From the NCBI GenBank assembly GCA_905182255.1, contig CAJJAH010000004.1, positions 1 through 64,000 on the forward strand: DNA of 64,000 nt, read 5' to 3'. Positions 49,277 through 59,059 of this stretch are shown piece by piece. The stretch is from Cryomorphaceae bacterium BACL11 MAG-121001-bin54. Its GTDB lineage: Bacteria; Bacteroidota; Bacteroidia; Flavobacteriales; BACL11. The stretch's first letter is position 1, and every line of letters starts with the position of its first letter. The position numbers were made by a program, and so were the translations under genes. The notes below the pieces were generated by a model. The model had not been told where the DNA came from. It saw nothing but the letters and a program-made list of their open reading frames with translations, and did not search any database.

Positions 49277-50476
49277 ATGCCAAAAATATCAAATAAAGGA
49301 ATTAATATGCCAGAGTCACCAATAAGAAAGTTGGTGCCATTTTCTGAAAAAGCAAAAAAAGAAGGAAAGAAAGTTTATCATTTAAATATTGGTCAGCCTG
49401 ATATTAAAACTCCTGAATTGGCTTTAGAAGCAATACATAATTTTTCTGATAAAGTAGTAGAATATTCTCATTCTGCAGGATTTGAGAGTTATAGAAAAGG
49501 ATTAGCTAAGTATTACCAAAACTTAGACATAGCAATTAATCATGACGATATAATTGTAACAACAGGAGGTTCTGAAGCACTTTTATTTGCATTAAATACT
49601 TGCCTTGATGATGGAGATGAAATTATTATTCCCGAACCATTTTATGCAAATTATAATGGCTTCTCCACTTCATCAGGAGTAAAGGTTAAGCCAATTGCAA
49701 CCTCAATTCATGATGGTTTTGCATTGCCTAAAATACAAGAATTTGAAAAACTAATTACTTCTAACACTAAAGCTATCTTAATTTGTAATCCTGGGAATCC
49801 AACAGGATACTTATATTCTAAAGAAGAATTAGAAACGCTTAGAGATATTGTTGTAAAACATGACTTGTTTCTTATTGCTGACGAAGTATATCGTGAATTT
49901 GCTTACGATGGAAATGTGCATCATTCAGTATTGAATATTGAAGGCTTGAAAGATAATGCAATTGTAATTGATTCTACCTCAAAGAGATATTCTATGTGTG
50001 GCATTAGAGTGGGTTGTATAGTCTCTAAGAATAAGGATTTAATGGCAACTGTAATGAAGTTTGCGCAAGCAAGATTGTCACCGCCTACATTTGGGCAAAT
50101 TGCTGGTGAAGCAGCACTAAAAACAGATGCCTCTTACTTTGAAGAAGTAAGTGCAGAATATGTAAGTAGAAGAGATTTGTTAGTGGAGGGATTAAACGAA
50201 ATTGAAGGAGTGTTTTGCCCAAAACCAACTGGAGCTTTTTATGCTATTGCAGAGCTTCCAGTTGATGATGCTGATAAATTTGCACAGTGGTTGTTGGAAG
50301 ATTTTGAATTAGATGGAGAAACTATTATGGTAGCTCCTGCTGCTGGCTTTTATGCAACACCTAATATGGGTATAAGGCAAGTGCGTATTGCATATGTATT
50401 AAATAAGAAATCATTACAAAAATCGATAACTATTTTAGCTGCAGCACTTAAGGAATATCCTGATAAAATAAGCTAA
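49277..50476 (+). CDS. Class I/II pyridoxal-phosphate aminotransferase
   Basis: An AspC-like aminotransferase of 399 residues. Motifs include HLNIGQPDIKTPE, the CNPGNPTGYLYS turn, LIADEVYREFAYDG and the PLP lysine in STSKRYSMCGIRVG (about residue 236). The ATG at 49277 gives the family-typical start MPKISNKGINMP; the longer frame runs through the terminator. Substrate probably aspartate or another amino acid. Its stop overlaps the next gene. Confidence 0.93.
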   Translation: MPKISNKGINMPESPIRKLVPFSEKAKKEGKKVYHLNIGQPDIKTPELALEAIHNFSDKVVEYSHSAGFESYRKGLAKYYQNLDIAINHDDIIVTTGGSEALLFALNTCLDDGDEIIIPEPFYANYNGFSTSSGVKVKPIATSIHDGFALPKIQEFEKLITSNTKAILICNPGNPTGYLYSKEELETLRDIVVKHDLFLIADEVYREFAYDGNVHHSVLNIEGLKDNAIVIDSTSKRYSMCGIRVGCIVSKNKDLMATVMKFAQARLSPPTFGQIAGEAALKTDASYFEEVSAEYVSRRDLLVEGLNEIEGVFCPKPTGAFYAIAELPVDDADKFAQWLLEDFELDGETIMVAPAAGFYATPNMGIRQVRIAYVLNKKSLQKSITILAAALKEYPDKIS

Positions 50477-50958
50477 TGAATTTAGCTCAACATAAAAAGC
50501 AAGTAATACTAAAGCGAAAAGAAAACAAGCAGTTCTTTAGTCGTTTAAAAAAAGTAAAATCAAAAGTGTTGGATAAACTTATTCATCCTTTACATGATAA
50601 GGTTTTTGCCTGTACAGATTGCTTGAAATGTGCAAACTGCTGTACCACTACAGGGCCTTTATTTACAGACAAGGATATTAGTAGAATTGCTAATCATTTA
50701 AGAATTAAGCCATCAGTGTTTGTAGGCAAGTACTTAAGAATAGATGATGATATGGATTATATTCTTAAATCTGTCCCCTGCACTTTTTTAGAAAGCGACA
50801 ATCACTGCTCTATTTATTCTGTAAGACCAAAGGCTTGCCGTGAATTTCCACACACTGATAGGATAAGGCAGGGTCAATTATTAAAATTAACTGCCAAAAA
50901 TGTAGAGGTTTGCCCTGCAGTTTCTGAGATTATTGACAAAATGAAAAAGGTATTATAA
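50476..50958 (+). CDS. YkgJ-family cysteine cluster protein
   Basis: A 160-residue cytosolic protein with CTDCLKCANCC near the middle and later CTFLESDNHCSIY and RPKACREFPH, the pattern of the putative zinc- or iron-binding YkgJ/UPF0153 family. Function unknown. It starts on the stop of the aminotransferase gene, indicating an operon. Confidence 0.88.
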   Translation: MNLAQHKKQVILKRKENKQFFSRLKKVKSKVLDKLIHPLHDKVFACTDCLKCANCCTTTGPLFTDKDISRIANHLRIKPSVFVGKYLRIDDDMDYILKSVPCTFLESDNHCSIYSVRPKACREFPHTDRIRQGQLLKLTAKNVEVCPAVSEIIDKMKKVL

Positions 50959-51026
50959 AATATAGTTAGCTTTAATATTTTAAGTATTGAGAGGTATTAA
51001 TTTGGTAAATTTTTTATTTTTACAAA

Positions 51027-51680
51027 ATGCAAAAAGACTTTATAATAGTACTTGCTTGGCCTGAAGGTATGGTAGCGGCAGCAGGTGGTTGGTATGATAA
51101 AGTTCTTTCTAATAACGGACAATATAGGGTAGGGCATTCAGCGTTGATTTTAGTAAATTCAACTACTAATGAACTAAACTATTTTGATTTTGGCAGATAT
51201 CATAGTCCATTTGGATATGGAAGAGTAAGAGATTTAGAAACAGATCCTGATATTTCTCTAAAATCTAAGCCTAGAATTTCAGGTAATTCAATTCATAATA
51301 TTAAAGAGATTTTATTAGAAATATCTAGTTTAAAGGCTACGCACGGGCACGGAAGCGTATATGCATCAATTTTAAAAAATATTAATTTTAATAAAGCTTA
51401 TAAAAAGGCTAAAGAGATACAAAATATGGGTTTAATTTCATATGGTCCAGTAGTTCTCTCAGGTACAAATTGCTCAAGATTTGTTACCACAATCATGATT
51501 GCTTCAAAACCAATTTGGCTGATTAGATTAAGATTAAAATTTCCTTTTTGTTTATCCCCATCACCTAAACGGAATATTAGCATTGCAAATTCTAATTATC
51601 ATGTTGTTAGTATGAACAATTACAGGCAAATAAATAAAAGCTATATGAAGGCATATTTCACTAGTATTGAAAGTATATGA
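51027..51680 (+). CDS. DUF6695-like protein, N-terminal part (permuted papain-like)
   Basis: A 217-residue protein with FIIVLAWPEG at the start, VGHSALILVN (possible catalytic histidine) and SGTNCSRFVTTIM (possible nucleophilic cysteine). Histidine before cysteine is the order in permuted NlpC/P60-type hydrolases. I recall DUF6695 proteins as longer single chains whose end resembles the next gene. The two frames overlap by ATGA, so this may be a natural split. Catalysis is inferred. Confidence 0.65.
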   Translation: MQKDFIIVLAWPEGMVAAAGGWYDKVLSNNGQYRVGHSALILVNSTTNELNYFDFGRYHSPFGYGRVRDLETDPDISLKSKPRISGNSIHNIKEILLEISSLKATHGHGSVYASILKNINFNKAYKKAKEIQNMGLISYGPVVLSGTNCSRFVTTIMIASKPIWLIRLRLKFPFCLSPSPKRNISIANSNYHVVSMNNYRQINKSYMKAYFTSIESI

Positions 51681-51961
51681 CCATGAAATCTAAAAGACAT
51701 ATTAATATTCCTAAGAAAGCACAATGGCTAAGCGGTACAGTTGGTTCCGGTTCTTGGTTTTCTATTACTGAAGAGGGAAATAAATATCGAATTCAAAGAT
51801 TTTCACCTGAAGGAAAATTAGAGTGTGATAGATTATTTACAGTAGATAATATTACTTTTGATTTACAAATTGACTATCAGTTCACCTTTCTTTCGCATTG
51901 CAAAGAATGCACAATTACACAAAACGAAATAACTTATAAATTTTATCATCATGAACATTAA
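51677..51961 (+). CDS. DUF6695-like protein, C-terminal part
   Basis: A 94-residue protein with KKAQWLSGTVGSGSWFSI, RFSPEGKLECDRLF and FTFLSHCKECTITQNE. It resembles the C-terminal part of DUF6695 proteins, here on its own frame. It begins inside the stop of the preceding gene (ATGA) and overlaps the glutaredoxin gene by 11 bases. Function unknown. Confidence 0.65.
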   Translation: MTMKSKRHINIPKKAQWLSGTVGSGSWFSITEEGNKYRIQRFSPEGKLECDRLFTVDNITFDLQIDYQFTFLSHCKECTITQNEITYKFYHHEH

Positions 51962-52184
51962 AGTGTATGGAGCAGACTGGTGCTCAGATTGCGTAACTGC
52001 AAAAAGATTTTTAGACTCTAAAGGAGTTGAATTTGAATATATTGATATTACTGATAATCAGCAGGCTATTGCCTTAGTTGAACAAATAAATAACGGTAAA
52101 AGAGTAATACCAACATTAATGGTGGATGGAGTGAGTTTTACAAACCCAGGTATTAATGGATTAATGAAAATATTAGCACAATAA
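51951..52184 (+). CDS. Glutaredoxin-like protein (mycoredoxin type)
   Basis: A 77-residue thiol-disulfide protein. The active site is CSDC (residues 12-15) in YGADWCSDC, with the cis-proline in RVIPTLMV. Small, cytosolic, complete. It overlaps the preceding gene and is followed by purF with its own -7 element. Confidence 0.9.
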   Translation: MNIKVYGADWCSDCVTAKRFLDSKGVEFEYIDITDNQQAIALVEQINNGKRVIPTLMVDGVSFTNPGINGLMKILAQ

Positions 52185-52188
52185 TCTG

Positions 52189-52196
52189 TAATTTTG
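52189..52196 (+). promoter_or_regulatory. Candidate -7 element of purF
   Basis: TAATTTTG matches TAnnTTTG, 19 bases before the purF ATG. No TTG at standard distance. Confidence 0.45.
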
Positions 52197-52215
52197 TAAT
52201 CCTAAAAATAATACC

Positions 52216-54113
52216 ATGAGTGATTCAATAAAACATGAATGTGGAGTAGCAATGCTTAGATTACTTAAGCCTTTATCCTATTACCAAGAAAAATATGGTA
52301 GTTCACTTTATGGCTTAAATAAGATGTATTTATTGATGGAAAAGCAACATAATAGAGGTCAAGATGGAGTTGGATTAGCCAATATTAAGTTAGATGTTGA
52401 TCCTGGTAAAAGGTATATTAGTAGAAAAAGATCAGTAGCAACTAATCCAATTCAGGATGTATTTAAGCAAGTAAATAAAAGATTTATTGAGTTAGAGAAG
52501 AATGATCCAGAAAAATTAAAAGATCCTCAGTGGATGAAGGAAAATATGCCTTTTACAGGTGAGTTATTCTTAGGACACTTGCGTTATGGTACTTTTGGGG
52601 GAAACACAATAGAACAATGCCATCCTTTTTTAAGACAAAGTAATTGGAAAACTCGAAACTTAGTTTTGGCAGGAAACTTTAACATGACAAATGTTGATGA
52701 GCTTTTTCAACAATTAGTTGATTTGGGTCAGCATCCGAAAAAGAAAGCAGATACAGTAACTATTTTGGAAAAAATTGGGCATTTCTTAGACGAAGCAAAT
52801 GATGAAATTTACTATAAACACAAAGATAAGTTCACTAAAAAAGAGATTACAAATGTAATTGAAGATGAACTAGATGTTCAAGATATCTTAACTCAATCTG
52901 CAAAATACTGGGATGGAGGTTATGTTATGTGTGGACTAATGGGACATGGGGATGCTTTTGCATTGAGAGATCCGAATGCAATACGTCCAGCATATTACTA
53001 CAAAGATGATGAAATTGTTGTAGTTGCTTCTGAAAGGTCAGTGATACAAACTTCTTTTGATGTAAATATTGATGATGTTAAGGAAATAAAAAGCAGGATA
53101 TGCTCTAATCATTAAAAAAGATGGGAAGGGTTGAAGAAAAACAAGTAAGAGAGCCATTAGAAAGGAAATCATGTTCGTTTGAGCGCATTTATTTTTCAAG
53201 AGGAAATGATGCAGGTATTTACAAGGAAAGGTTAGAACTTGGTAGGCGTATTTTTCCAAAAGTATTAGAGTCAATTGATAATGATGTAAAAAATACGGTA
53301 TTTTCTTATATTCCAAATACTGCTGAGGTTTCGTATTTCGGATTATTAAAAGGCTGTCATGCTTATTTAAATAAAGTGAAAACTAAAAAGATTCAGGCAT
53401 TAGGAAATAACCCTTGTCATGATGAGATTGCGAAAATTATGGAGATTTCTCCAAGAGCTGAAAAGATTGCAATTAAAGATGCTAAATTAAGGACGTTCAT
53501 TGCTTCTGACGATAGCAGGGATGATTTAGTAGCCCATATTTATGATATTACTTATGGAGCCGTTAGGCCTACTGACAATCTAGTAATGATTGATGATAGT
53601 ATTGTAAGAGGAACAACTCTTAAACAATCTATTATTAGAATTTTAGATCGATTAAATCCTAAAAAAATTATTATTGTTTCTTCAGCACCACAGATTAGAT
53701 ATCCTGATTGTTATGGTATTGATATGGCAAAAATGGGTGATTTCATTGCCTTTAATGCAGCTGTTCAATTATTGAAAGATACTAAACAAGAACATATTCT
53801 TACAACCGTATATGATAAATGTAAGGCACAAGCACACTTATCAAAAGAGGAAATGGTAAATTATATTCAAGAAATATACAAGCCTTTTACTGCAGAGCAA
53901 ATTTCTGTTAAAATTAGTGAATTGTTGACTCCTAAAGGGACAAGAGCTAAGGTGGAGATAATTTATCAATCTATTTCTGATTTACACTCATCTTGTCCTG
54001 ACCACAAAGGGGATTGGTATTTTACAGGAAATTACCCAACTCCAGGTGGGGTGAAGGTAGTAAACAAAGCTTTCATGAATTATATTGAAGGGAATAACGC
54101 AAGAGCTTACTAA
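52216..54113 (+). CDS. purF: Amidophosphoribosyltransferase, frameshifted
   Basis: First committed enzyme of purine synthesis (PRPP plus glutamine to phosphoribosylamine). The N-terminal glutaminase part has the catalytic Cys9 in KHECGVAM and QHNRGQDGVG. The C-terminal part has the PRPP loop VMIDDSIVRGTTLKQS. The frame breaks twice: an extra A near 53090 and an extra G near 53127. With both removed the protein runs on through GYALIIKKDGK and is about 632 residues. Sequence error is likelier than loss. Confidence 0.92.
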
Positions 54114-54490
54114 ACTTTTTTCGCAATTATCCATCCTAGATATCCCATTGGAATATAGGCTACTATTAAATCTGTACATATAAACCATACTGGAGCAGGT
54201 AATATATAGACCATTGTAACTCCTCCAATTAAGAAAAATACACCAATACTCATTGCTAATGGCAATTGATATGAGTTAGCAATTTTAGCAGCTAAAAAAG
54301 CTCCTACTAATGTTCCTAAAGCATGGGCTAGAAAAGGAAAGATAAAATTAGTTAGTTCCCAGTTTATGGCATTCATAGAGTCAAACCCTTCAGATACAGG
54401 AATAAGATTGCTGCCTAAGATAATGAGTCCCATATTGACTATCATTCCTAATAACACTCCTGTTATAAAAGCTAAAATATTTTTAATCAT
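54110..54490 (-). CDS. Small integral membrane protein, hypothetical
   Basis: A 126-residue protein with about four membrane segments, starting MIKNILAFITGVLLG at the ATG at 54490. The upstream extension crosses the terminator and is rejected. Glycine- and alanine-rich helices (AHALGTLVGAFLAAKIA) but no known family. It overlaps the end of purF by 4 bases. Confidence 0.7.
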   Translation of the reverse strand: MIKNILAFITGVLLGMIVNMGLIILGSNLIPVSEGFDSMNAINWELTNFIFPFLAHALGTLVGAFLAAKIANSYQLPLAMSIGVFFLIGGVTMVYILPAPVWFICTDLIVAYIPMGYLGWIIAKKV

Positions 54491-54506
54491 TTTTTTAGGT
54501 AAATAT

Positions 54507-54541
54507 AAAAAAAGCCCCACCAAATTGGTAGGACTTTTTTT
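54507..54541. terminator. Terminator after the S46 peptidase gene
   Basis: Arms 54507-54523 and 54525-54541 form a stem of A-run, GCCCCACCAA against TTGGTAGGAC and T-run, with two mismatches. It lies between the S46 peptidase stop and the start of the small membrane protein gene, both on the minus strand. Confidence 0.65.
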
Positions 54542-54556
54542 AAAATATGAGATCGT

Positions 54557-56953
54557 TTATCTAATCTCAGTAGTGTACACATTTCCGTGCCACCAGAATC
54601 TTTGTTCTTTTGAAGAACCATATTGTTCAACAGCCATATCAAAAGCAGAGCCAAATGAATGCATATCAAATACTGGTAATTGAGCTCCTAAGTATTCCTT
54701 AAGTTCTAATTCTTTCACGATAGTGTTAGGGTCTTCTAAAGCATTTTCCATAGCTGTAGCTGCTAATTCTTCCTTCGTCATTTTTTCAGCATGCTTAGGC
54801 GCAATAGTCATCTCATTAATTAAGTGAGTTGCCCCAGCAAACTTGTCTATAATGAACATTGTATATCTGATGTCAACAGAAATAGTTCTTTGAATTTCTT
54901 TTTCAAAAGCAATATCTCCACTCATTGCTTCCCAGTTACCATCAAAAGCAGTACCAACAATTTCTCCCCAAGCATTAATTACTGGAGATCCTGAATTACC
55001 ACCAGTAATATCATTATTTGAAATAAAGTTAATTCTTAAATTACCATCTTTATCTCCATATTTTCCGTAATCACCAATTTCATATAACTCTTTCAATCTT
55101 TCTGGGATTATAAATTCTTCATTTGTAGCATCTTCTTTTTGCATGAGTCCATCAATAGTCGTATAGTAGTCATAATGCATTGCTTCACCAGGATTATAAT
55201 CCCCCACATTTCCGTAAGTTGCTCTCATAGTTGAGTTTGCATTAGGATAATAATTTATCTCAGGATTCATTTCTCTTAATCCTGCAATAAATAATCTATT
55301 TCCTTTTGTTAAGTCCTTTCTCACATCAATTCTTTTAGGAGAAATTTGCTCAATGTATTGATTGTATATTGACATTATAGTTTTGTAAGCAGGATCTCTC
55401 TCAATTTTAATAGTGGAAGGATTTTCTAAGAAAGTAAAGAATTTCTCTCTTGAAGAAAATACGGACCTTCTAAATGCATTTTTAGCATACCATCCAAAAT
55501 CTAATTTTTTGAAACCAAATAATTGATTTTCAATTTTCTTAAACAAAGGAGCGTGTTGTGTTTTAGGGACATTGTAGTAGTACATCTCCAGCATTGACCC
55601 AAACAATTCTTGATCAACTGAAGCATTATAATTTTTGTAAAAATCTTTAGCTTCCTTTTTAATCTCTCTAATCGCAACATTTCTTTCCTTTCCTTCACTA
55701 GGTAATGCGGCAATTGCTTTATTCATTTTGAATGACCAGTACATGATTTCTGAGCCCTGAAATACAGCTTCATTTAAGTAAGTTCTGTTTAAAGCAATTT
55801 TTTTGTTTGTGTTGTACGCGCTTTCAATTAAGTTTAAGGCTTCACCATATTTATCAACTCTTGATTGATCTTCAGCAACCCAAGATCTGAAATCATCTTC
55901 AATTGCAACTTTTTTATCGTGAACTTTCATTGACTTTAATCCTTTTGATTGTCCAATAAAGTATTTCCAATAGTTAGAAGTTTGGGCATATTTTGCAGCA
56001 TACTGAATTTTAGTTCTTTTATTGGCGTCCATACCAGCTTTCATAATTGCTAATTTCTCAGTACGGATATCAACAGTAGTTGGGCTTGTGATATCTAAAG
56101 CTTGTTGTACTCCAAAAGAAGTTAAGTATCTGTCAGTACTTCCGGGGAAACCAAAAATCATAGTATAGTCACCATTATCAACACCATCTAATTGTATTGG
56201 TAGGTGATGTTTTGGTTGGTAAGCAACATTTTCTACTGAGTATTCAGCTGGAGTTCCATCAGGAGCACAGTAGATTCTGTAAAGTGCAAAATCCCCAGTG
56301 TGTCTAGGCCACATCCAGTTGTCTGTATCTCCTCCAAATTTACCGATTGCTGATGGTGGAGCTCCAACTAAACGAACATCTTTAAATGTTTCGTAAGTCA
56401 TAATATAGAAGTCGTTTCCACCAAAGAAAGATTTTACCCTAGCATTGTAGTGGGTATCTTCAGTTTTCTCATCCACAATAGTTTTAGCGATTTCCCTGAT
56501 TTTTGCTGATCTTTCTTTTTCGGTCATATCATCAGTAAGTTCAGCTAATACACGAGCAGTCACCTCTTCAATGCTAACTAAAAATGATGCTGTCAATCCT
56601 TCATTTACTAATTCCTCATCACGACTCATAGCCCAAAAACCATCTTTTATATAGTCATTACTAACACTTGAATGCTCTTGAATAGATCCAAAAGCACAGT
56701 GATGATTGGTTAACATTAATCCTTCTGATGAAATCATTTCAGCCGTACAGAACCCACCTAATGATACTATTGCATCCTTAAGTGATGAGTTATTTACAGA
56801 GTATAAATCTTCAGCAGTCATTTGAAGCCCATGCGCTTGCATGTCGCTTTCATTCATTGTTTTTAATAACTGTGGTAGCCACATTCCCTCATCAGCTATT
56901 ACTGATAGTGAGAAAAGTCCTGCCATTATAATTGATGAAATTTTCTTTGTCAT
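54557..56953 (-). CDS. S46 family dipeptidyl-peptidase
   Basis: A secreted or periplasmic serine exopeptidase (DPP7/DPP11 type) of 798 residues with a signal peptide (1-20). The chymotrypsin-like triad is visible: NHHCAFG (His85), an acidic residue near DNWMWPRHTGDFALYR, and the serine in GGNSGSPVINAWG (about residue 655). It removes dipeptides from oligopeptides taken from outside. It is longer than the roughly 710-720 residues I recall, with about 50 extra residues at the C-terminus. I cannot decide DPP7 from DPP11 specificity. Confidence 0.93.
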   Translation of the reverse strand: MTKKISSIIMAGLFSLSVIADEGMWLPQLLKTMNESDMQAHGLQMTAEDLYSVNNSSLKDAIVSLGGFCTAEMISSEGLMLTNHHCAFGSIQEHSSVSNDYIKDGFWAMSRDEELVNEGLTASFLVSIEEVTARVLAELTDDMTEKERSAKIREIAKTIVDEKTEDTHYNARVKSFFGGNDFYIMTYETFKDVRLVGAPPSAIGKFGGDTDNWMWPRHTGDFALYRIYCAPDGTPAEYSVENVAYQPKHHLPIQLDGVDNGDYTMIFGFPGSTDRYLTSFGVQQALDITSPTTVDIRTEKLAIMKAGMDANKRTKIQYAAKYAQTSNYWKYFIGQSKGLKSMKVHDKKVAIEDDFRSWVAEDQSRVDKYGEALNLIESAYNTNKKIALNRTYLNEAVFQGSEIMYWSFKMNKAIAALPSEGKERNVAIREIKKEAKDFYKNYNASVDQELFGSMLEMYYYNVPKTQHAPLFKKIENQLFGFKKLDFGWYAKNAFRRSVFSSREKFFTFLENPSTIKIERDPAYKTIMSIYNQYIEQISPKRIDVRKDLTKGNRLFIAGLREMNPEINYYPNANSTMRATYGNVGDYNPGEAMHYDYYTTIDGLMQKEDATNEEFIIPERLKELYEIGDYGKYGDKDGNLRINFISNNDITGGNSGSPVINAWGEIVGTAFDGNWEAMSGDIAFEKEIQRTISVDIRYTMFIIDKFAGATHLINEMTIAPKHAEKMTKEELAATAMENALEDPNTIVKELELKEYLGAQLPVFDMHSFGSAFDMAVEQYGSSKEQRFWWHGNVYTTEIR

Positions 56954-56971
56954 TTTTTTATTTTTGTTTAA

Positions 56972-56979
56972 CGCAAATA
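56972..56979 (-). promoter_or_regulatory. Candidate -7 element of the S46 peptidase gene
   Basis: TATATTTG on the minus strand matches TAnnTTTG, 18 bases before the ATG. Confidence 0.45.
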
Positions 56980-57049
56980 TAATGAAACGGGCTGTTTTAA
57001 GTAATTTAGCGACTTTTGTTTTTATCGAGATGTTAACAATATTTTAGCG

Positions 57050-57057
57050 TATTTTTG
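57050..57057 (+). promoter_or_regulatory. Candidate -7 element of rluF
   Basis: TATTTTTG matches TAnnTTTG, 8 bases before the rluF ATG, so the transcript would be nearly leaderless. Confidence 0.4.
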
Positions 57058-57065
57058 TAGCAATT

Positions 57066-57809
57066 ATGAATGATACAAATCTTACAAGAATAAATAAATT
57101 TTTATCAGAAATTGGTTACTGCTCACGAAGGGCAGCTGATAAATTAATTGAACAAGGTAGAGTAAAAATAAATGGTGAGGTTCCTGAAATGGGAACTAAA
57201 ATATCGGCTGATGATGAGGTAAGTGTGAATGGAAAGGTAGTGCATAGAGCCAAAAAGAAGAAAATGGTATATATTGCTTTTAACAAACCAGTTGGTATTG
57301 TTTGCACTACTGACCAAATGCGAGAAAAGAATAATATTATTGATTATATTAATTACCCAACTCGTATTTTTCCCATTGGAAGATTGGACAAACCATCCGA
57401 AGGACTTATTTTTTTAACGAATGATGGTGATATTGTAAATAAGATTTTGCGTGCCAGAAATAATCACGAAAAAGAATATGAGGTTACTGTTAGCAAGCCA
57501 ATAACGAAAGAATTTATTGAAGCTATGGGGAATGGAGTGCCAGTTTTAGATACCGTTACCCGTAAATGTTTTGTTAAGCAAACGGATAAAAATAAATTCA
57601 AGATCATCTTAACACAAGGATTAAATAGACAAATCCGTAGGATGTGTGAGTATTTGGAATATGATATTAGAAAACTAAAAAGGGTGAGAATTATGAATAT
57701 TAATTTGGATATTCCTATAGGAGAGTATCGTGATTTTACAGCTAGAGAATTGAACAAAATCAATCAGTCAGTTGAACACTCTATTAAAACCTTTGAAGAA
57801 GGAAAGTAG
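57066..57809 (+). CDS. rluF: 23S rRNA pseudouridine synthase RluF-like
   Basis: Isomerises a uridine in 23S rRNA. The 247 residues have an S4 RNA-binding domain (RINKFLSEIGYCSRRAADKL), the catalytic aspartate in GRLDKPSEGLIFLT (about residue 107) and GLNRQIRRMCEYL, which is typical of the RluB/E/F branch. The RluF subtype is the best guess. It faces the DUF3050 gene with one base between stops. Confidence 0.88.
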   Translation: MNDTNLTRINKFLSEIGYCSRRAADKLIEQGRVKINGEVPEMGTKISADDEVSVNGKVVHRAKKKKMVYIAFNKPVGIVCTTDQMREKNNIIDYINYPTRIFPIGRLDKPSEGLIFLTNDGDIVNKILRARNNHEKEYEVTVSKPITKEFIEAMGNGVPVLDTVTRKCFVKQTDKNKFKIILTQGLNRQIRRMCEYLEYDIRKLKRVRIMNINLDIPIGEYRDFTARELNKINQSVEHSIKTFEEGK

Positions 57810-57810
57810 A

Positions 57811-58551
57811 TTAATTAAGTCCTTTTAAAACTAGATCCCATAACTCTTTACGGGCGACTAAACAGGCAATAGCAGTTTCTTCTACTTCTTTCCATTTTTG
57901 CTTATCATCTCCACATAAATTACTAATAAGTTCCAACGCCAATGGCCCATGCTCTCCTCCATCTAATTCTATGTGTCTTTCTAGGTAGTAGACAAACTTA
58001 TCAAGTTTATGTTCTTTACTCAAATCATTTACAATAGCAGTAAACATATCTGGAATTAAATCCTCACGCCCGAAAGTAAAGGCTGCTGCAATTTTATGCG
58101 GCTCCCCACTATTTAAAATATCAAAAGTAGTTGCTAAAAATGAGTCAATAGCTGTATTTACTTTAGGTAGGTTTAGATCTGAAACGCTATTAACAAACTT
58201 GTCAATTTCATAAGTATTAGCCCCACATTCTTTCATGGCGTCCAAATACATTTCATAATGAGAAGAAGGGTTCCCTGCAGAATCTACATCACTTTCTTCT
58301 TCCAATACTATGGAGTTGATGAGTCGTCTTATTTTAGTGTCTCCAACTGGCTTCCAAGGCAAGTTTGTACACGTTAGCTCAATTTGTAATCCTTTTAATA
58401 AAGACATGAAATCCCACACAGCATACACATGAATTTCCATTAGTTTTTGGACATCCTCAATGGTATTTAATTGACTATATAAAGGATGATTGACAACTGC
58501 TTTTTTATACTCAGAAATCTGAGTATTTATATGTTGAATATTTTTATTCAT
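57811..58551 (-). CDS. DUF3050 protein (heme-oxygenase-like fold)
   Basis: A 246-residue helical protein with HPLYSQLNTIEDVQKLMEIH, VWDFMSLLKGLQ and EEESDVDSAGNPSSHYEMYL. Conserved histidines and acidic residues suggest the heme-oxygenase-like metal-binding fold assigned to DUF3050. No biochemical role is known to me. It overlaps the DUF2480 gene by one base and is the tail of the suf run. Confidence 0.85.
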   Translation of the reverse strand: MNKNIQHINTQISEYKKAVVNHPLYSQLNTIEDVQKLMEIHVYAVWDFMSLLKGLQIELTCTNLPWKPVGDTKIRRLINSIVLEEESDVDSAGNPSSHYEMYLDAMKECGANTYEIDKFVNSVSDLNLPKVNTAIDSFLATTFDILNSGEPHKIAAAFTFGREDLIPDMFTAIVNDLSKEHKLDKFVYYLERHIELDGGEHGPLALELISNLCGDDKQKWKEVEETAIACLVARKELWDLVLKGLN

Positions 58552-59057
58552 TATTTATTTTTTAGAACAGGTACAGCCGAACAGGCTTCCCCAAACATTA
58601 AGCTACTAACCGTATTTTGTAATTTTTTGGTAATGGCAATATACAAGCTTTCCTTAAGCGGAATTTGCCCACAACCTTTTACTATTACTTTTTTATTTTC
58701 AAATTTAGAAGCGTCAATCGAATTAATATTATTGGTAAAAATTTGCTGAAACACATCTTCTTTTATTCCAAAATGGATGTCAGCATTAACGGAATTCAAA
58801 TAAGATGTAACTAGCATAAAAGCCCACATTGGTACAATTGCATCTGCACTACAATTAAGAGCTACAGTTGTGTTGGTGTAAATTGAGAAATCAAATGTTT
58901 TTAAACTTACCCTGAACTCTTTTTCTTTTAGTACAATTCCTTGGAAAAGGAAATCTTTCACATCTAAAACGGCAATAGGTTTTGTTGGCGCATAATCAGT
59001 CAAATCCATGCTGATTAAAGGACTTTTTGCTACTCTATTTACAATTTCCCCGGTCAT
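58551..59057 (-). CDS. DUF2480 protein
   Basis: A 168-residue Bacteroidota protein. Features are EIVNRVAKS at the start, DVKDFLFQGIVLKEKEFR, DAIVPMWAFML, VIVKGCGQIPL and the C-terminal MFGEACSAVPV with a cysteine. Function unknown, but its constant place with suf genes suggests a part in Fe-S metabolism. The gap to the MIP18-like gene is 2 bp. Confidence 0.88.
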   Translation of the reverse strand: MTGEIVNRVAKSPLISMDLTDYAPTKPIAVLDVKDFLFQGIVLKEKEFRVSLKTFDFSIYTNTTVALNCSADAIVPMWAFMLVTSYLNSVNADIHFGIKEDVFQQIFTNNINSIDASKFENKKVIVKGCGQIPLKESLYIAITKKLQNTVSSLMFGEACSAVPVLKNK

Positions 59058-59059
59058 TT

